A stretch of DNA of 33,658 nt from Streptomyces sp. MS191 (GTDB lineage: Bacteria > Actinomycetota > Actinomycetes > Streptomycetales > Streptomycetaceae), in assembly GCF_008042125.1 (NCBI RefSeq), contig NZ_RDBI01000040.1, forward strand, positions 126,962 to 160,619, written 5' to 3'. Of this stretch, positions 21,882-32,073 are shown piece after piece (positions within the stretch are counted from its first letter, which is position 1; every line of letters begins with the position of its first letter). The notes beneath the pieces are model-generated. The model had not been told where the DNA came from. It saw nothing but the letters and a program-made list of their open reading frames with translations, and ran no database searches. The position numbers and the translations under genes are program-made.

Positions 21882-22145
21882 ATGAGCACCGCGTCGAGCC
21901 GCAGGACACACACCACGACACAGCGAAAGAACCCATCCATGTGCCAGCACCAGCCCGCCTGCCCGACCGCCCACTCCGCCGACCGGGAGGCGGCCCGTCT
22001 GATGGCGCACCACCCCGAGCAGGGCTGGAGCCTGCTGTGCAACGGCGTCCTGCTCTTCGAGGACACCGGTGAGCTGCTGCCCGACGGGCAGATCATCGCC
22101 CCGCACCGCCCGCTGACGGCGGGCCAGGTGGCTCAGGCCGCCTGA
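21882..22145 (+). CDS. DUF5999 family small protein
   Basis: A small protein whose core matches the Streptomyces DUF5999 family: MCQHQPACPTAHSADREAAR, then EQGWSLLCNGVLLFEDTGELLPDG and APHRPL. The CxHxxxC head could bind metal; the function is unknown. I took the ATG at 21882 (87 residues) because GGGGAG lies five to six bases upstream. Most relatives appear to begin at the internal ATG at 21939 (68 residues), which has only a weak GAAAGA. If that is the true start, the first ATG may be a leader. It stands alone, with a palindrome-containing promoter upstream. Confidence 0.85.
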   Translation: MSTASSRRTHTTTQRKNPSMCQHQPACPTAHSADREAARLMAHHPEQGWSLLCNGVLLFEDTGELLPDGQIIAPHRPLTAGQVAQAA

Positions 22146-22247
22146 TCCCCCACACACCACCGCCGCGCACGGCACCCACCGCGCGCGAGGGCCGCGCGAG
22201 ACCGCGGCCCCCGGCTCCGCCCCGTCCGGCGGCGCCCCGCACGACAA

Positions 22248-22282
22248 AGGGCCGGCCCGGAGAGAATCTCCGAACCGGCCCT
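22248..22282 (-). terminator. Hairpin terminator after gcvP
   Basis: Arms 22248-22263 and 22267-22282 pair at 14 of 16 positions with a three-base loop, 9 bp past the gcvP stop. Confidence 0.85.
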
Positions 22283-22291
22283 CATTCATGC

Positions 22292-25177
<2,886 letters not shown>

Positions 25178-25248
25178 GTACGGAGGCCTCCTGGTCGTCA
25201 CGACCTGCGAGGGGCACCACGGCGCGGGTACCCGGACGGCCTCCCCCT

Positions 25249-25456
25249 CTGTCATCTCAACCTGAGAGTTTCACCGGCATGCCGAAGGAGCGCGCCGGCT
25301 TTCACCGTCGGTGAGGGCGGATGTCGTCGGACGACTCCCGCCCTGCTTTCCAGAGTGACCTCGTCCGTGCGGTACAGGGGCCTGAGAGATTCCGGGGAGG
25401 ATTTGCTCCTTCGGCGCCTCCGAAAGGTTTCTCCGGAGGACTCTCCCGCACGGGGT
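25249..25456 (-). promoter_or_regulatory. Tandem glycine riboswitch controlling gcvP
   Basis: Reading the minus strand from about 25456, the first aptamer contains GCGGGAGAGTCC, the core GCGCCGAAGGAGCAAAT and the closing TCTCTCAGGCCCC. The second contains CACTCTGGAAAGCAGG, the ACCGACGGTGAAAG core and a closing AAACTCTCAGGTTGAGATGACAG-type end (near 25249-25272). Both have the paired GAGAG/CTCTCAG ends diagnostic of glycine aptamers. Glycine binding is known to switch on gcv genes. The expression platform would be the 72 bases down to the gcvP start, which contain no obvious terminator, so control may act on translation. Confidence 0.93.
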
Positions 25457-25572
25457 CAGCAGCCACAGCCAGCCTACCAGCGAGGTTCCGCTCTCCGTCG
25501 CTCAAGTGGCCGACATCCCAGATGTGCACTTTCGTAGTCCTTGTAGAGCAGTTGCGACCAGTTGGAGGGACC

Positions 25573-25938
25573 GTGCAGACCGACATCGATCCGCGCAGCC
25601 TGATCGGCCGCAAGGCGTTCGACCGCAACGGACACAAGATCGGCACCGTGGACGAGGTGTACCTGGACGACGCGACCGGGGTTCCCGAATGGGCGGCGGT
25701 CCGCACGGGCCTCTTCAGCCGGGACGCCTTCGTCCCCCTGGAGCCCAGCGAGCTGGTCGGCGACGGCCTCCACATCCCGTTCGAACGCGCCCTGATCAAG
25801 GACGCCCCCGACTTCGGCGTGGGCCGGCACCTCTCCCCCGAGCAGGAACTCCAGCTCTACCGCCACTACGACATCGCCCTCCCCCCGCCGCCTCCGGACC
25901 GCGACTTCGGCCGCCTGGCGGGGCAGGGCGACGTCTGA
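25573..25938 (+). CDS. PRC-barrel domain protein
   Basis: A 121-residue protein. The PRC barrel covers about residues 6-75: DPRSLIGRKAFDRNGHKIGTVDEVYLDD, then PEWAAVRTGLFSRDAFVPL. A helix follows with LSPEQELQLYRHYDI and a Pro-rich end. PRC barrels bind RNA or protein partners in RimM and photosystem proteins. The actinobacterial free-standing form has no settled function. The start is GTG at 25573, with GGAGGG directly upstream (two-base spacer). It is divergent from gcvP, and the two promoters must lie between 25457 and 25550. Confidence 0.9.
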   Translation: MQTDIDPRSLIGRKAFDRNGHKIGTVDEVYLDDATGVPEWAAVRTGLFSRDAFVPLEPSELVGDGLHIPFERALIKDAPDFGVGRHLSPEQELQLYRHYDIALPPPPPDRDFGRLAGQGDV

Positions 25939-25974
25939 CCGACCCGAAACCCACCGGGTGCGCCGCGGCAGGGG

Positions 25975-27411
25975 TCAGGACCCTCCGGGCCCCTGCCCCG
26001 CCGGGGCGGCCGGCGCACCCGTCGGCCCGCCCTCGACCAGGGGCAGCGGGTCCGCCGGCGCCAGCTCCGGGTCGTCGACGAGGAAGGTGCGTACCCGGCC
26101 CGGTGCGGAGCCCGGCTCCTCGAAGCGGACGGTGACCCGCCCCACGCCGCTGCCCTGCACCCAGCCGGCCCCGAACGCGGAGTGCCGTACGTCGTGACCG
26201 GGTGCCCAGCGGCGCTCGGCGGCGGACGGCTCCGGTTCCGGACCGGCCGTCTCGGCCTCCCGCGCCGCCGGTCCGCTCTCCGGACCCGTCCCCGTCGCGT
26301 CCGCCGGTTCCGGTCGCGCCCCCGTCTCCTCCGCCCGCGCCTCCGCCTGGGCGAAGAGGTCCTCCTGGGTGTAGTCCGCCAGGCCGCTCACGCCGACGCC
26401 GAGCAGCCGGATCCCGCCCGTCGTGTCCACGGACTCCAGCAGCCGTCCCGCCGCCTCCCGGACCACCACCGGGTCGTCGGTCGGTCCGCGCAGGGTCTCG
26501 GACCGCGTGAGGGTGGAGAAGTCGTACCGCCGCACCTTGAGGACGATCGTGCGCCCGGAGTGCCCGGAACCCCTCAGCCGGCCCACACAGCGCTCCGCCA
26601 GCCGCTCGACCTCGATCCGGATCCGCAGCCGGTCGTGCAGGTCCACGTCGAACGTGTCCTCGACCGAGACCGACTTCGCGTCCCGCTCGGCCACCACGGG
26701 CCGGTCGTCGTACCCCTGGGCCATCCGGTACAGGGAGGTCCCGTGCGCCCGTCCGAGCAGGCGTACGAGCTCGTCCTCGCCCGCCTCCGCGAGGTCCGAC
26801 ACCGTGGTCATCCCCGCCCGCCGCAGGTGCTCCCCCGTCGCCGGCCCGACGCCGGGCAGGATCCGCACGGACTTCGGGCCGAGCAGTGCCCGCTCCGTCC
26901 CCGGTTCGATGAGCACGAGCCCGTCGGGCTTCGCCTCCTCCGAGGCGATCTTCGCGATCATCTTGGAACCCGCGAGCCCCACCGACCCCGTCAGCCCCGT
27001 GGCCTCGAGGATGTCCCTGCGCAGCCGCTCACCGGCCTCCCGCGCGCTCGCGGTGTCCTCGGCCGCACCCCCGGCCTCCAGGTCCACGAAGGCCTCGTCC
27101 AGGCTCAGCGGCTCGACGAGCGGGGAGAGCCGCCCGAGCAGCTCCATGACCTGTTCGCTGATCGCGCGGTAGAAGGCGAAGCGCGGCACGAGATAGGCGG
27201 CGTTGGGCGCGAGCCGGCGGGCCTGCCGCATCGGCATCGCCGAGTGGACACCGAAACGGCGGGCTTCGTACGAACAGGTCGCGACGACGCCTCGGGGGCC
27301 GAGGCCTCCGACCACCACCGGCTTCCCGCGGAGACTCGGCTTCGCGGCCTGCTCGGCGGCGGCGAAGAAGGCATCCATGTCCAGATGCAGGATCGTCGGC
27401 GCGGCTCTCAC
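25975..27411 (-). CDS. dinB: DNA polymerase IV (Y-family) with C-terminal Tudor-like domain
   Basis: A 478-residue translesion polymerase. Its metal ligands are in LDMDAFF (Asp11, Asp13) and SLDEAF (103-108, Asp105-Glu106). The steric-gate tyrosine/phenylalanine pair follows Asp13. The thumb helix-hairpin-helix (ILPGVGPATGEHL) and the little-finger domain run to about 345. A clamp-binding motif QEDLF lies at 349-353. The C-terminus then continues with a 48-residue acidic linker and a 47-residue domain (402-448, PGHDVRHSAFGAGWVQGSG, VTVRFEE) that looks like the UvrD/PcrA C-terminal Tudor fold. The start is GTG at 27409-27411. The gene lies between the PRC-barrel and MerR genes. No SOS box is evident. 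Confidence 0.95.
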   Translation of the reverse strand: MRAAPTILHLDMDAFFAAAEQAAKPSLRGKPVVVGGLGPRGVVATCSYEARRFGVHSAMPMRQARRLAPNAAYLVPRFAFYRAISEQVMELLGRLSPLVEPLSLDEAFVDLEAGGAAEDTASAREAGERLRRDILEATGLTGSVGLAGSKMIAKIASEEAKPDGLVLIEPGTERALLGPKSVRILPGVGPATGEHLRRAGMTTVSDLAEAGEDELVRLLGRAHGTSLYRMAQGYDDRPVVAERDAKSVSVEDTFDVDLHDRLRIRIEVERLAERCVGRLRGSGHSGRTIVLKVRRYDFSTLTRSETLRGPTDDPVVVREAAGRLLESVDTTGGIRLLGVGVSGLADYTQEDLFAQAEARAEETGARPEPADATGTGPESGPAAREAETAGPEPEPSAAERRWAPGHDVRHSAFGAGWVQGSGVGRVTVRFEEPGSAPGRVRTFLVDDPELAPADPLPLVEGGPTGAPAAPAGQGPGGS

Positions 27412-27512
27412 ATCTCCGATGCTCCCCTACGCCACTGACAACGGGACCCACGCGCGGGACCGGGCTCCCGCGCCCGCCCCCGGGGGCACGCGGAGCCGGG
27501 ACGGACGCCCGC

Positions 27513-28124
27513 TCAGACGGCCCGGTCGCGGCGCCGGCGCGCGAGCTCGTCCCCCGGGTTGTGCCCGACGAGGGTCTCGCCGGTGTCGACGCGCTCCCCG
27601 TGCAGCTGCGACAGCGCGGACTCGACGTCACGCCAGACCACGCCGACCGCGATGCCGAAGACGCCCTGCCCGCCCTGGAGGAGGTCCACGACCTCGTCGG
27701 GCGAGGAGCACTCGTAGACGGTCGCCCCGTCACTCATCAGCGTCATCCGCTCCAGATCGCGGAAGCCGCGGGCGCGGAGGTGCTGGACGGCGGCACGGAT
27801 GTTCTGCAGCGCGACCCCGGTGTCGAGGAAGCGCTTGACGATCTTGAGGACGACGACGTCCCGAAAGCTGTAGAGCCGTTGCGTCCCGGAGCCGTAGGCG
27901 GGACGTACGCTCGGTTCGACGAGCCCCGTCCGGGCCCAGTAGTCCAACTGGCGGTACGTGATCCCCGCCGCCGCGCACGCGGTCGGGCCGCGGTATCCCA
28001 CGGTGTCCGTACCCGCACCGGCATCCGTCCCGAGGTCGCCCGCCCTGCCGTGAAGCGGATACGGACCGCTCTCCGCGGGCGCCCGCCCGAGAGAGCCCCC
28101 TGCCGTACCGTCGCCGCTGCTCAT
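27513..28124 (-). CDS. MerR-family regulator (Rv1830-like)
   Basis: A 203-residue regulator. After a 42-residue Gly/Ala-rich leader comes the MerR winged helix (YRGPTACAAAGITYRQLDYWARTGLVEPSVRP, then LYSFRDVVVLKIVKRFLDTGVALQNIRAAV), followed by a C-terminal domain of about 90 residues with DGATVYECSSPDEVVDLLQGGQGVFGIAV. Order and domain plan match M. tuberculosis Rv1830, the second MerR of the garA-gcv group; its target is not established. The ATG at 28122-28124 follows GGAGGG; the GTG directly before it has better spacing and may be the real start. It has its own promoter with a dyad just upstream. Confidence 0.93.
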   Translation of the reverse strand: MSSGDGTAGGSLGRAPAESGPYPLHGRAGDLGTDAGAGTDTVGYRGPTACAAAGITYRQLDYWARTGLVEPSVRPAYGSGTQRLYSFRDVVVLKIVKRFLDTGVALQNIRAAVQHLRARGFRDLERMTLMSDGATVYECSSPDEVVDLLQGGQGVFGIAVGVVWRDVESALSQLHGERVDTGETLVGHNPGDELARRRRDRAV

Positions 28125-28158
28125 CACGCCGACCCTCCGTCCTTGACCTGCCCACACG

Positions 28159-28214
28159 AAGGTAGGCAGTCACTCGGGGTGCGTCAACGATCGCCACACT
28201 CGGCACGCCGAGTG
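28159..28214 (-). promoter_or_regulatory. Promoter of the Rv1830-like merR gene with adjacent dyad
   Basis: On the minus strand the -35 TTGACG (28182-28187) and -10 TACCTT (28159-28164) are 17 bp apart, close to the housekeeping consensus. CACTCGGC AC GCCGAGTG (28197-28214) is a perfect 8-bp-arm dyad 10 bp upstream of the -35. Another CACTCGGGG lies in the spacer at 28171-28179. Autoregulation by this MerR or FtsR is likely but inferred. Confidence 0.65.
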
Positions 28215-28323
28215 ATAATCACCCTGAGAGTGGTTTCCCGTGTCTCTCTTCCGGGAAAGGCTACTCGAATGCTCTGACACCACCCTGTCAACGGCAGTCG
28301 ACTTCCGGCCATCGGAAGCGAGA

Positions 28324-28376
28324 GGCCGGCCCACCGACCGGAACCGTCGGGAACGGTCCGGATCAGCGGCCGGCCC
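28324..28376 (-). terminator. Nested hairpin terminator after the DUF151 gene
   Basis: The inner stem pairs CCGGAACCGT (28338-28347) with ACGGTCCGG (28353-28361), with one bulge. The outer GGCCGGCC words at each side can also pair. The hairpin directly follows the stop at 28380. Confidence 0.6.
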
Positions 28377-28379
28377 GGC

Positions 28380-28853
28380 TCACTGGCTGTTGGTCCCGAA
28401 GTCCTCGGGGGAGATCTGGTCGAGGAACTCGCGGAACTTCTCCACCTCGTCCTCCTGTTCGTCCGGAATCGCGATACCGGCGTCGTCGAGCACGCCGTCG
28501 CTTCCGAAGATCGGTGTACCCGTGCGCAGAGCCAGCGCTATCGCGTCGGAAGGTCTGGCGCTCACCTCGACACCGCTGGCGAAGACCAGCTCCGCGTAGA
28601 AGACCCCTTCACGGAGATCCGTGATGCGGACCTCGGTCAGCTCCTGGCCCACGGCCTCCAGCACGTCCTTGAAGAGGTCGTGCGTCAGCGGCCTGGCAGG
28701 AGCCATGCCCTGCTGGGCGAAGGCGATCGCGGTCGCCTCCCCCGGTCCGATCCAGATGGGGAGGTACCGATCGCCTCCCACTTCACGCAGGAGCACGATC
28801 GGCTGGTTGGAGGGCATTTCCACCCGGACACCCACAACGTCGAGCTCGTTCAC
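28380..28853 (-). CDS. Bifunctional nuclease family protein (DUF151)
   Basis: A 157-residue protein with the DUF151 core: ELDVVGVRVEMPSNQPIVLLRE, YLPIWIGPGEATAIA, RPLTHDLFKDVLEA, and PSDAIALALRTGTPIF. Plant and some bacterial members have DNase and RNase activity, which gives the family its name; activity of actinobacterial members is less certain. The C-terminal tail is acidic. It is the homologue of Rv1829, placed between the two MerR genes as in mycobacteria. The start is GTG at 28851-28853 with a weak AGGG upstream, 53 bp after the ftsR stop, so it is probably in the ftsR operon. Confidence 0.95.
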   Translation of the reverse strand: MNELDVVGVRVEMPSNQPIVLLREVGGDRYLPIWIGPGEATAIAFAQQGMAPARPLTHDLFKDVLEAVGQELTEVRITDLREGVFYAELVFASGVEVSARPSDAIALALRTGTPIFGSDGVLDDAGIAIPDEQEDEVEKFREFLDQISPEDFGTNSQ

Positions 28854-28906
28854 ACAGCAACCCTAGGACGTGCTCGACCGGTTTGGGTAGTCGGGCTCCC
28901 CCAAGA

Positions 28907-29650
28907 TCACGGCAGACGGAGCCCCAGGGCGGTCTGGACCAGGGCTGCGTGGAGCCGGACGGAGAGCCCGGCGAGCTCCTTCGCGGTGGCCTCCGCATGG
29001 GCCCTGGTCTGCGGGTTACGGTGCCGGCGCAGGGGTGCGACGACTTGTTCGACCAGCCCCGCCTCGCGGTCGGCGGCGGCCTTGACGGCCCGGAGGTGAC
29101 GAGGTTCCAGACCGAATCTCCCCAGATCCGCGACAAGTCGCGCCACGGTGACCGTCTCGGCGTCGTAGCCGCCCTCGGGGCCCGGCGTGATGAGTCCGTA
29201 CGACTCCCACTCCGCCAGCTCCGACTCGTCCACCTCGGCGGCGGCGAGCAGCTCGGCACGCCCCACCCGTGCGGCGGTCGGCCGGTCGGGGTCGCCGTCC
29301 CAGGCCCCGTCCAGCAGGTCCCGCTGCGGGCTGGGCGAGGGGAGCTTGACCGTCTCGCCCCGGGCGAGGGCGTCGAGATGCTCCCGGATCACCTTCAGCG
29401 GAAGATAGTGGTCCCGCTGCATCCGCAGGATGCGAGCGAGCCGCTCGACGTCCTCCGGGCTGAACTTCCGGTATCCGGAGGCCGTCCTCCGGGGCTCGAC
29501 GAGCCCCTCGGCCTCCAGGAACCGGATCTTGGAGATGGTCACTTCGGGGAACTCGTCGCGCAGCTGGCTCAGCACCGTCCCGATGCTCACCAGCCGGTCT
29601 CCCGCGGCGGCGGTGCCGTGTCCGGCACCGCCCGTCGGTGTACGCAGCAT
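28907..29650 (-). CDS. ftsR: MerR-family cell-division regulator FtsR
   Basis: A 247-residue MerR protein. The N-terminal winged helix (SIGTVLSQLRDEFPEVTISKIRFLEAEGLVEPRRTASGYRKFS) is followed by an arginine-rich helix, then a second winged-helix-like region (about 140-240, RAELLAAAEVDESELAEWESYGLI). This two-part plan is specific to Rv1828/FtsR. In Corynebacterium, FtsR activates ftsZ, and it is essential or nearly so in actinobacteria. The ATG at 29648-29650 has AAGG close upstream and lies 29 bp after the FHA gene stop, so the two are one operon, as with garA-Rv1828. Confidence 0.95.
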   Translation of the reverse strand: MLRTPTGGAGHGTAAAGDRLVSIGTVLSQLRDEFPEVTISKIRFLEAEGLVEPRRTASGYRKFSPEDVERLARILRMQRDHYLPLKVIREHLDALARGETVKLPSPSPQRDLLDGAWDGDPDRPTAARVGRAELLAAAEVDESELAEWESYGLITPGPEGGYDAETVTVARLVADLGRFGLEPRHLRAVKAAADREAGLVEQVVAPLRRHRNPQTRAHAEATAKELAGLSVRLHAALVQTALGLRLP

Positions 29651-29679
29651 GGACCTTCCCTGACGGCTTCCCCGAGGCG

Positions 29680-30498
29680 TCACACGCCCCGTTGGCTCGA
29701 GTAGAACACCAGCCGGTACTTGCCGATCTGCACCTCGTCGCCGTTGGACAGCACGACCGCGTCGATCGGCTCCCGGTTGACGTACGTGCCGTTGAGGCTG
29801 CCGACGTCGGCGACCACGAAGGTGCCGTCGGGCTGCCGGCGGAACTCCACGTGGCGGCGCGACACCGACGACGACTCGTCGTCGAGGAAGATGTCGCTCT
29901 GCGGGTGCCGGCCGGCCGTGGTCAGCTCGCTGTCCAGCAGGAAGCGGCTGCCGGAGTTCGGTCCCCGGCGCACCACCAGCAGGGCGGAACCCGGCGGGAG
30001 CGCCTCGACGGCGGCCAGGGCCTCGGGAGACAGCGACGGAACCGCCGTCTGACCGGTGGCCTCGGAGTCGTAGTAGGCCTCGAGGCCCGAGATGGAGATC
30101 GTCGACGTGGTCTCGGAGGGTCGCTCCGGAGCGACCCCGCCCCGCAGCGGCGCGCCGCAGTGGGAGCAGAACCGACTGTCCGCGGCATTGCGGTGACCGC
30201 ACCTCGTACACACCGGCATGGACGGATCCTCCTGCCGCGGCTGACCCGCGGAGGCCTGGGTCGCGTACGGGTCGGGGGTGAACCCTCCACCCGTACTTGA
30301 GGTTGATGGTTCCCCGAAACCTATGCGGGCGGCACCGGCAGGGTCAACAGACGACGCGCCGTGTCCACCGACCTCGTCGCGGAACAGCGGGCGCTCGCCA
30401 CCCTGCTCCTCACTCTGGGCATGGCGCGGAGCGCGGTGCCTGGCGTTGCCGCCGTCCTCGCTTGCGCTCTTGCCGAACAACTTCGCAAACCACTTCAC
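29680..30498 (-). CDS. GarA/OdhI-like FHA protein with N-terminal zinc ribbon
   Basis: A 272-residue protein. A basic amphipathic start (KWFAKLFGK) and a polar linker precede a zinc ribbon at 97-114 (CTRCGH, CSHCG). The phosphorylation motif ETTS lies at 129-132, and the FHA domain runs about 170-265 (AGRHPQSDIFLDD, VSRRHVEF, GSLNGTYVNREP). In mycobacteria PknB and PknG phosphorylate ETTS. The unphosphorylated protein then inhibits 2-oxoglutarate dehydrogenase and glutamate dehydrogenase. The GTG at 30496-30498 has AAGGGG. The internal ATG at 30217-30219 has a better AGGAGG and would give a 179-residue protein starting at the ribbon. Codon bias of the first 93 codons is weaker. It leads the operon with ftsR. 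Confidence 0.93.
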   Translation of the reverse strand: MKWFAKLFGKSASEDGGNARHRAPRHAQSEEQGGERPLFRDEVGGHGASSVDPAGAARIGFGEPSTSSTGGGFTPDPYATQASAGQPRQEDPSMPVCTRCGHRNAADSRFCSHCGAPLRGGVAPERPSETTSTISISGLEAYYDSEATGQTAVPSLSPEALAAVEALPPGSALLVVRRGPNSGSRFLLDSELTTAGRHPQSDIFLDDESSSVSRRHVEFRRQPDGTFVVADVGSLNGTYVNREPIDAVVLSNGDEVQIGKYRLVFYSSQRGV

Positions 30499-30616
30499 GG
30501 GCGATTCCCCTTGACCGAAACAGACCCGCCCGTGGGGCAGGACGAACCCTGACTCAACACACCTGCCGACCGGGACATCTTCACAACGTCCATACCCTCC
30601 GGACAGTTTCCACCAC

Positions 30617-30634
30617 GCACCACGCTTGTGGTGC
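30617..30634 (-). terminator. Hairpin terminator after the DUF881-Sbp operon
   Basis: GCACCAC (30617-30623) and GTGGTGC (30628-30634) form a perfect 7-bp stem with the loop GCTT, 55 bp past the last DUF881 stop and upstream of the FHA gene. Confidence 0.6.
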
Positions 30635-30688
30635 GGCGACCCCCCGCAACGTCATCCCCATGTCGCGCGACCGCCATACGCCCCCGCC

Positions 30689-31735
30689 TCACTGCGAGGA
30701 CGACTGAGCGTAGTCAGGCCGCTTCGCAGGTCGCAAGGCATCCACGATGATCTTCTCGGACCGGGCCACCGTGGCTGTGGCCTGCTCCTTCTCCAGCGTC
30801 TGCACGACGCCACCGGGGATGTTGAGCGCGGGCTCGAGATCCTCGGGCTTGCCGATGACCTTGAAGACGTACGGAGCGGTCACCTTCGTTCCATCGATCT
30901 GTATGTCACCGTCCCCACCGGAGAAGTAACTGTCCGCGACCACCCGCACATCGTTGACCTGGATCGCCTCGGCGCCGGCGGCCCGCAGTTCCTGGATGGC
31001 GTCGAGCAGCATGTCCGACTCGACCGCGCCTGAGCCGTCGTTGATGGTGAGCGTGATCCCCGGGCCCTCGGCGGCGACGGTGCCGGCGAGGATGCCGAGC
31101 TGGCTCTCCTTCTCCTGCGTCTGCTTGCGCGCCTCCTCGGCCTGGTCCGAGCTGGACTCCAGCTCGGAGCGCTGGCTCTCCAGGCGGGTCTTCTCGTCCT
31201 CCAGACGCTGGGTGCGGTCGTCGAGTTCGTCGAGGATACGCACCAGGTCCTCCTGGCGGGCGCCGCGCAACGCGCTGTTGTCGCTGGTCGACCGGACCTG
31301 AATGGCGAGTCCGAGGCCGAGGACGAACAGCAGCACGGCGACGATGAGTTGGGCCCGGCTGACGCGCGGCGGCCACAGCCCGGCGGCGAGCCGCTGCCGG
31401 CCCGTCATCGCCGGCCCGGACTCCTCGGGGGCGTCCTGGACCGGGTCCGCGGGAGCGGCGGGCGCTTCGGCGGCGGACTGAGCTGGCGGGAGCGGCCGGC
31501 CGACGGGACCGCCGGGGCGTGCGGAACCCTCGGAGCGGGCATCACCGTCCCCGGGCGCGGTGGCACCGCTCTCGGCGCCGGCCGAGCCCTCGGGGCCCTC
31601 CGCGACCTCGCGCCTCGTGTCCTCGTCGCCCTGCGCGTGCTTGGGGGCGGCGTGCTTGTGGGGGTGCTCGTCGCCGTGCCGGGGCGGATGACCGCCGGCG
31701 TGCTTCGGCTTGTGCTCGTCGCTGTGGTCGCTCAT
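30689..31735 (-). CDS. DUF881 family membrane protein with His-rich cytoplasmic head
   Basis: A 348-residue single-pass protein. Residues 1-125 are a disordered, charged head with about ten histidines in the first 35 residues (HSDEHKPKHAGGHPPRHG). One transmembrane helix follows at about 128-147, then a coiled coil (about 155-205, LDDRTQRLEDEKTRLESQRSEL), then the DUF881 domain (GPGITLTINDGSG, ELRAAGAEAIQVND, PYVFKVIG), which faces outward. It corresponds to Rv1825. Structural work on related domains suggests links to SpoIIQ-AH-like or YlxW/YlxX proteins near division loci. The ATG at 31733-31735 is one choice; the GTG at 31742-31744 overlaps the sbp stop by four bases. Confidence 0.92.
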   Translation of the reverse strand: MSDHSDEHKPKHAGGHPPRHGDEHPHKHAAPKHAQGDEDTRREVAEGPEGSAGAESGATAPGDGDARSEGSARPGGPVGRPLPPAQSAAEAPAAPADPVQDAPEESGPAMTGRQRLAAGLWPPRVSRAQLIVAVLLFVLGLGLAIQVRSTSDNSALRGARQEDLVRILDELDDRTQRLEDEKTRLESQRSELESSSDQAEEARKQTQEKESQLGILAGTVAAEGPGITLTINDGSGAVESDMLLDAIQELRAAGAEAIQVNDVRVVADSYFSGGDGDIQIDGTKVTAPYVFKVIGKPEDLEPALNIPGGVVQTLEKEQATATVARSEKIIVDALRPAKRPDYAQSSSQ

Positions 31736-31740
31736 CGGCC

Positions 31741-32073
31741 TCACGCCCGGAACACGTGCCGCCGGATGGCGGCCGCGTTGGAGAAGATGCGGATGCCGAG
31801 GACGACGACCACGCCGGTCGACAGCTGAGCGCCGACGCCCAGCTTGTCGCCGAGGAACACGATCAGCGCGGCCACGACCACGTTGGAGAGGAAGGAGACG
31901 ACGAAGACCTTGTCGACGAAGATCCCGTCCAGCATGGCCCGCAGACCGCCGAAGACGGCGTCGAGGGCGGCCACCACGGCGATCGGAAGATAGGGCTCGA
32001 CCACCGCCGGAACCTCGGGCCGGACCAAAAGTCCGACCACCACTCCCACGATCAGGCCCAGTACGGCGATCAA
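31741..32073 (-). CDS. sbp: Small basic protein (DUF1290) integral membrane protein
   Basis: A 110-residue membrane protein with three hydrophobic helices (IAVLGLIVGVVVGLLV, YLPIAVVAALDAVFGGL, VFVVSFLSNVVVAALIVFLG), matching the Sbp family found next to division genes in Gram-positive bacteria. The start is a TTG at 32071-32073: AAGGG lies six bases before it, and it shares TTGA with the stop of the upstream DUF881 gene. No in-frame ATG or GTG gives a full first helix. It is the middle gene of a DUF881-Sbp-DUF881 operon conserved with Rv1823-Rv1825. The biochemical role is unknown; a membrane complex of the three products is probable. Confidence 0.93.
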   Translation of the reverse strand: MIAVLGLIVGVVVGLLVRPEVPAVVEPYLPIAVVAALDAVFGGLRAMLDGIFVDKVFVVSFLSNVVVAALIVFLGDKLGVGAQLSTGVVVVLGIRIFSNAAAIRRHVFRA

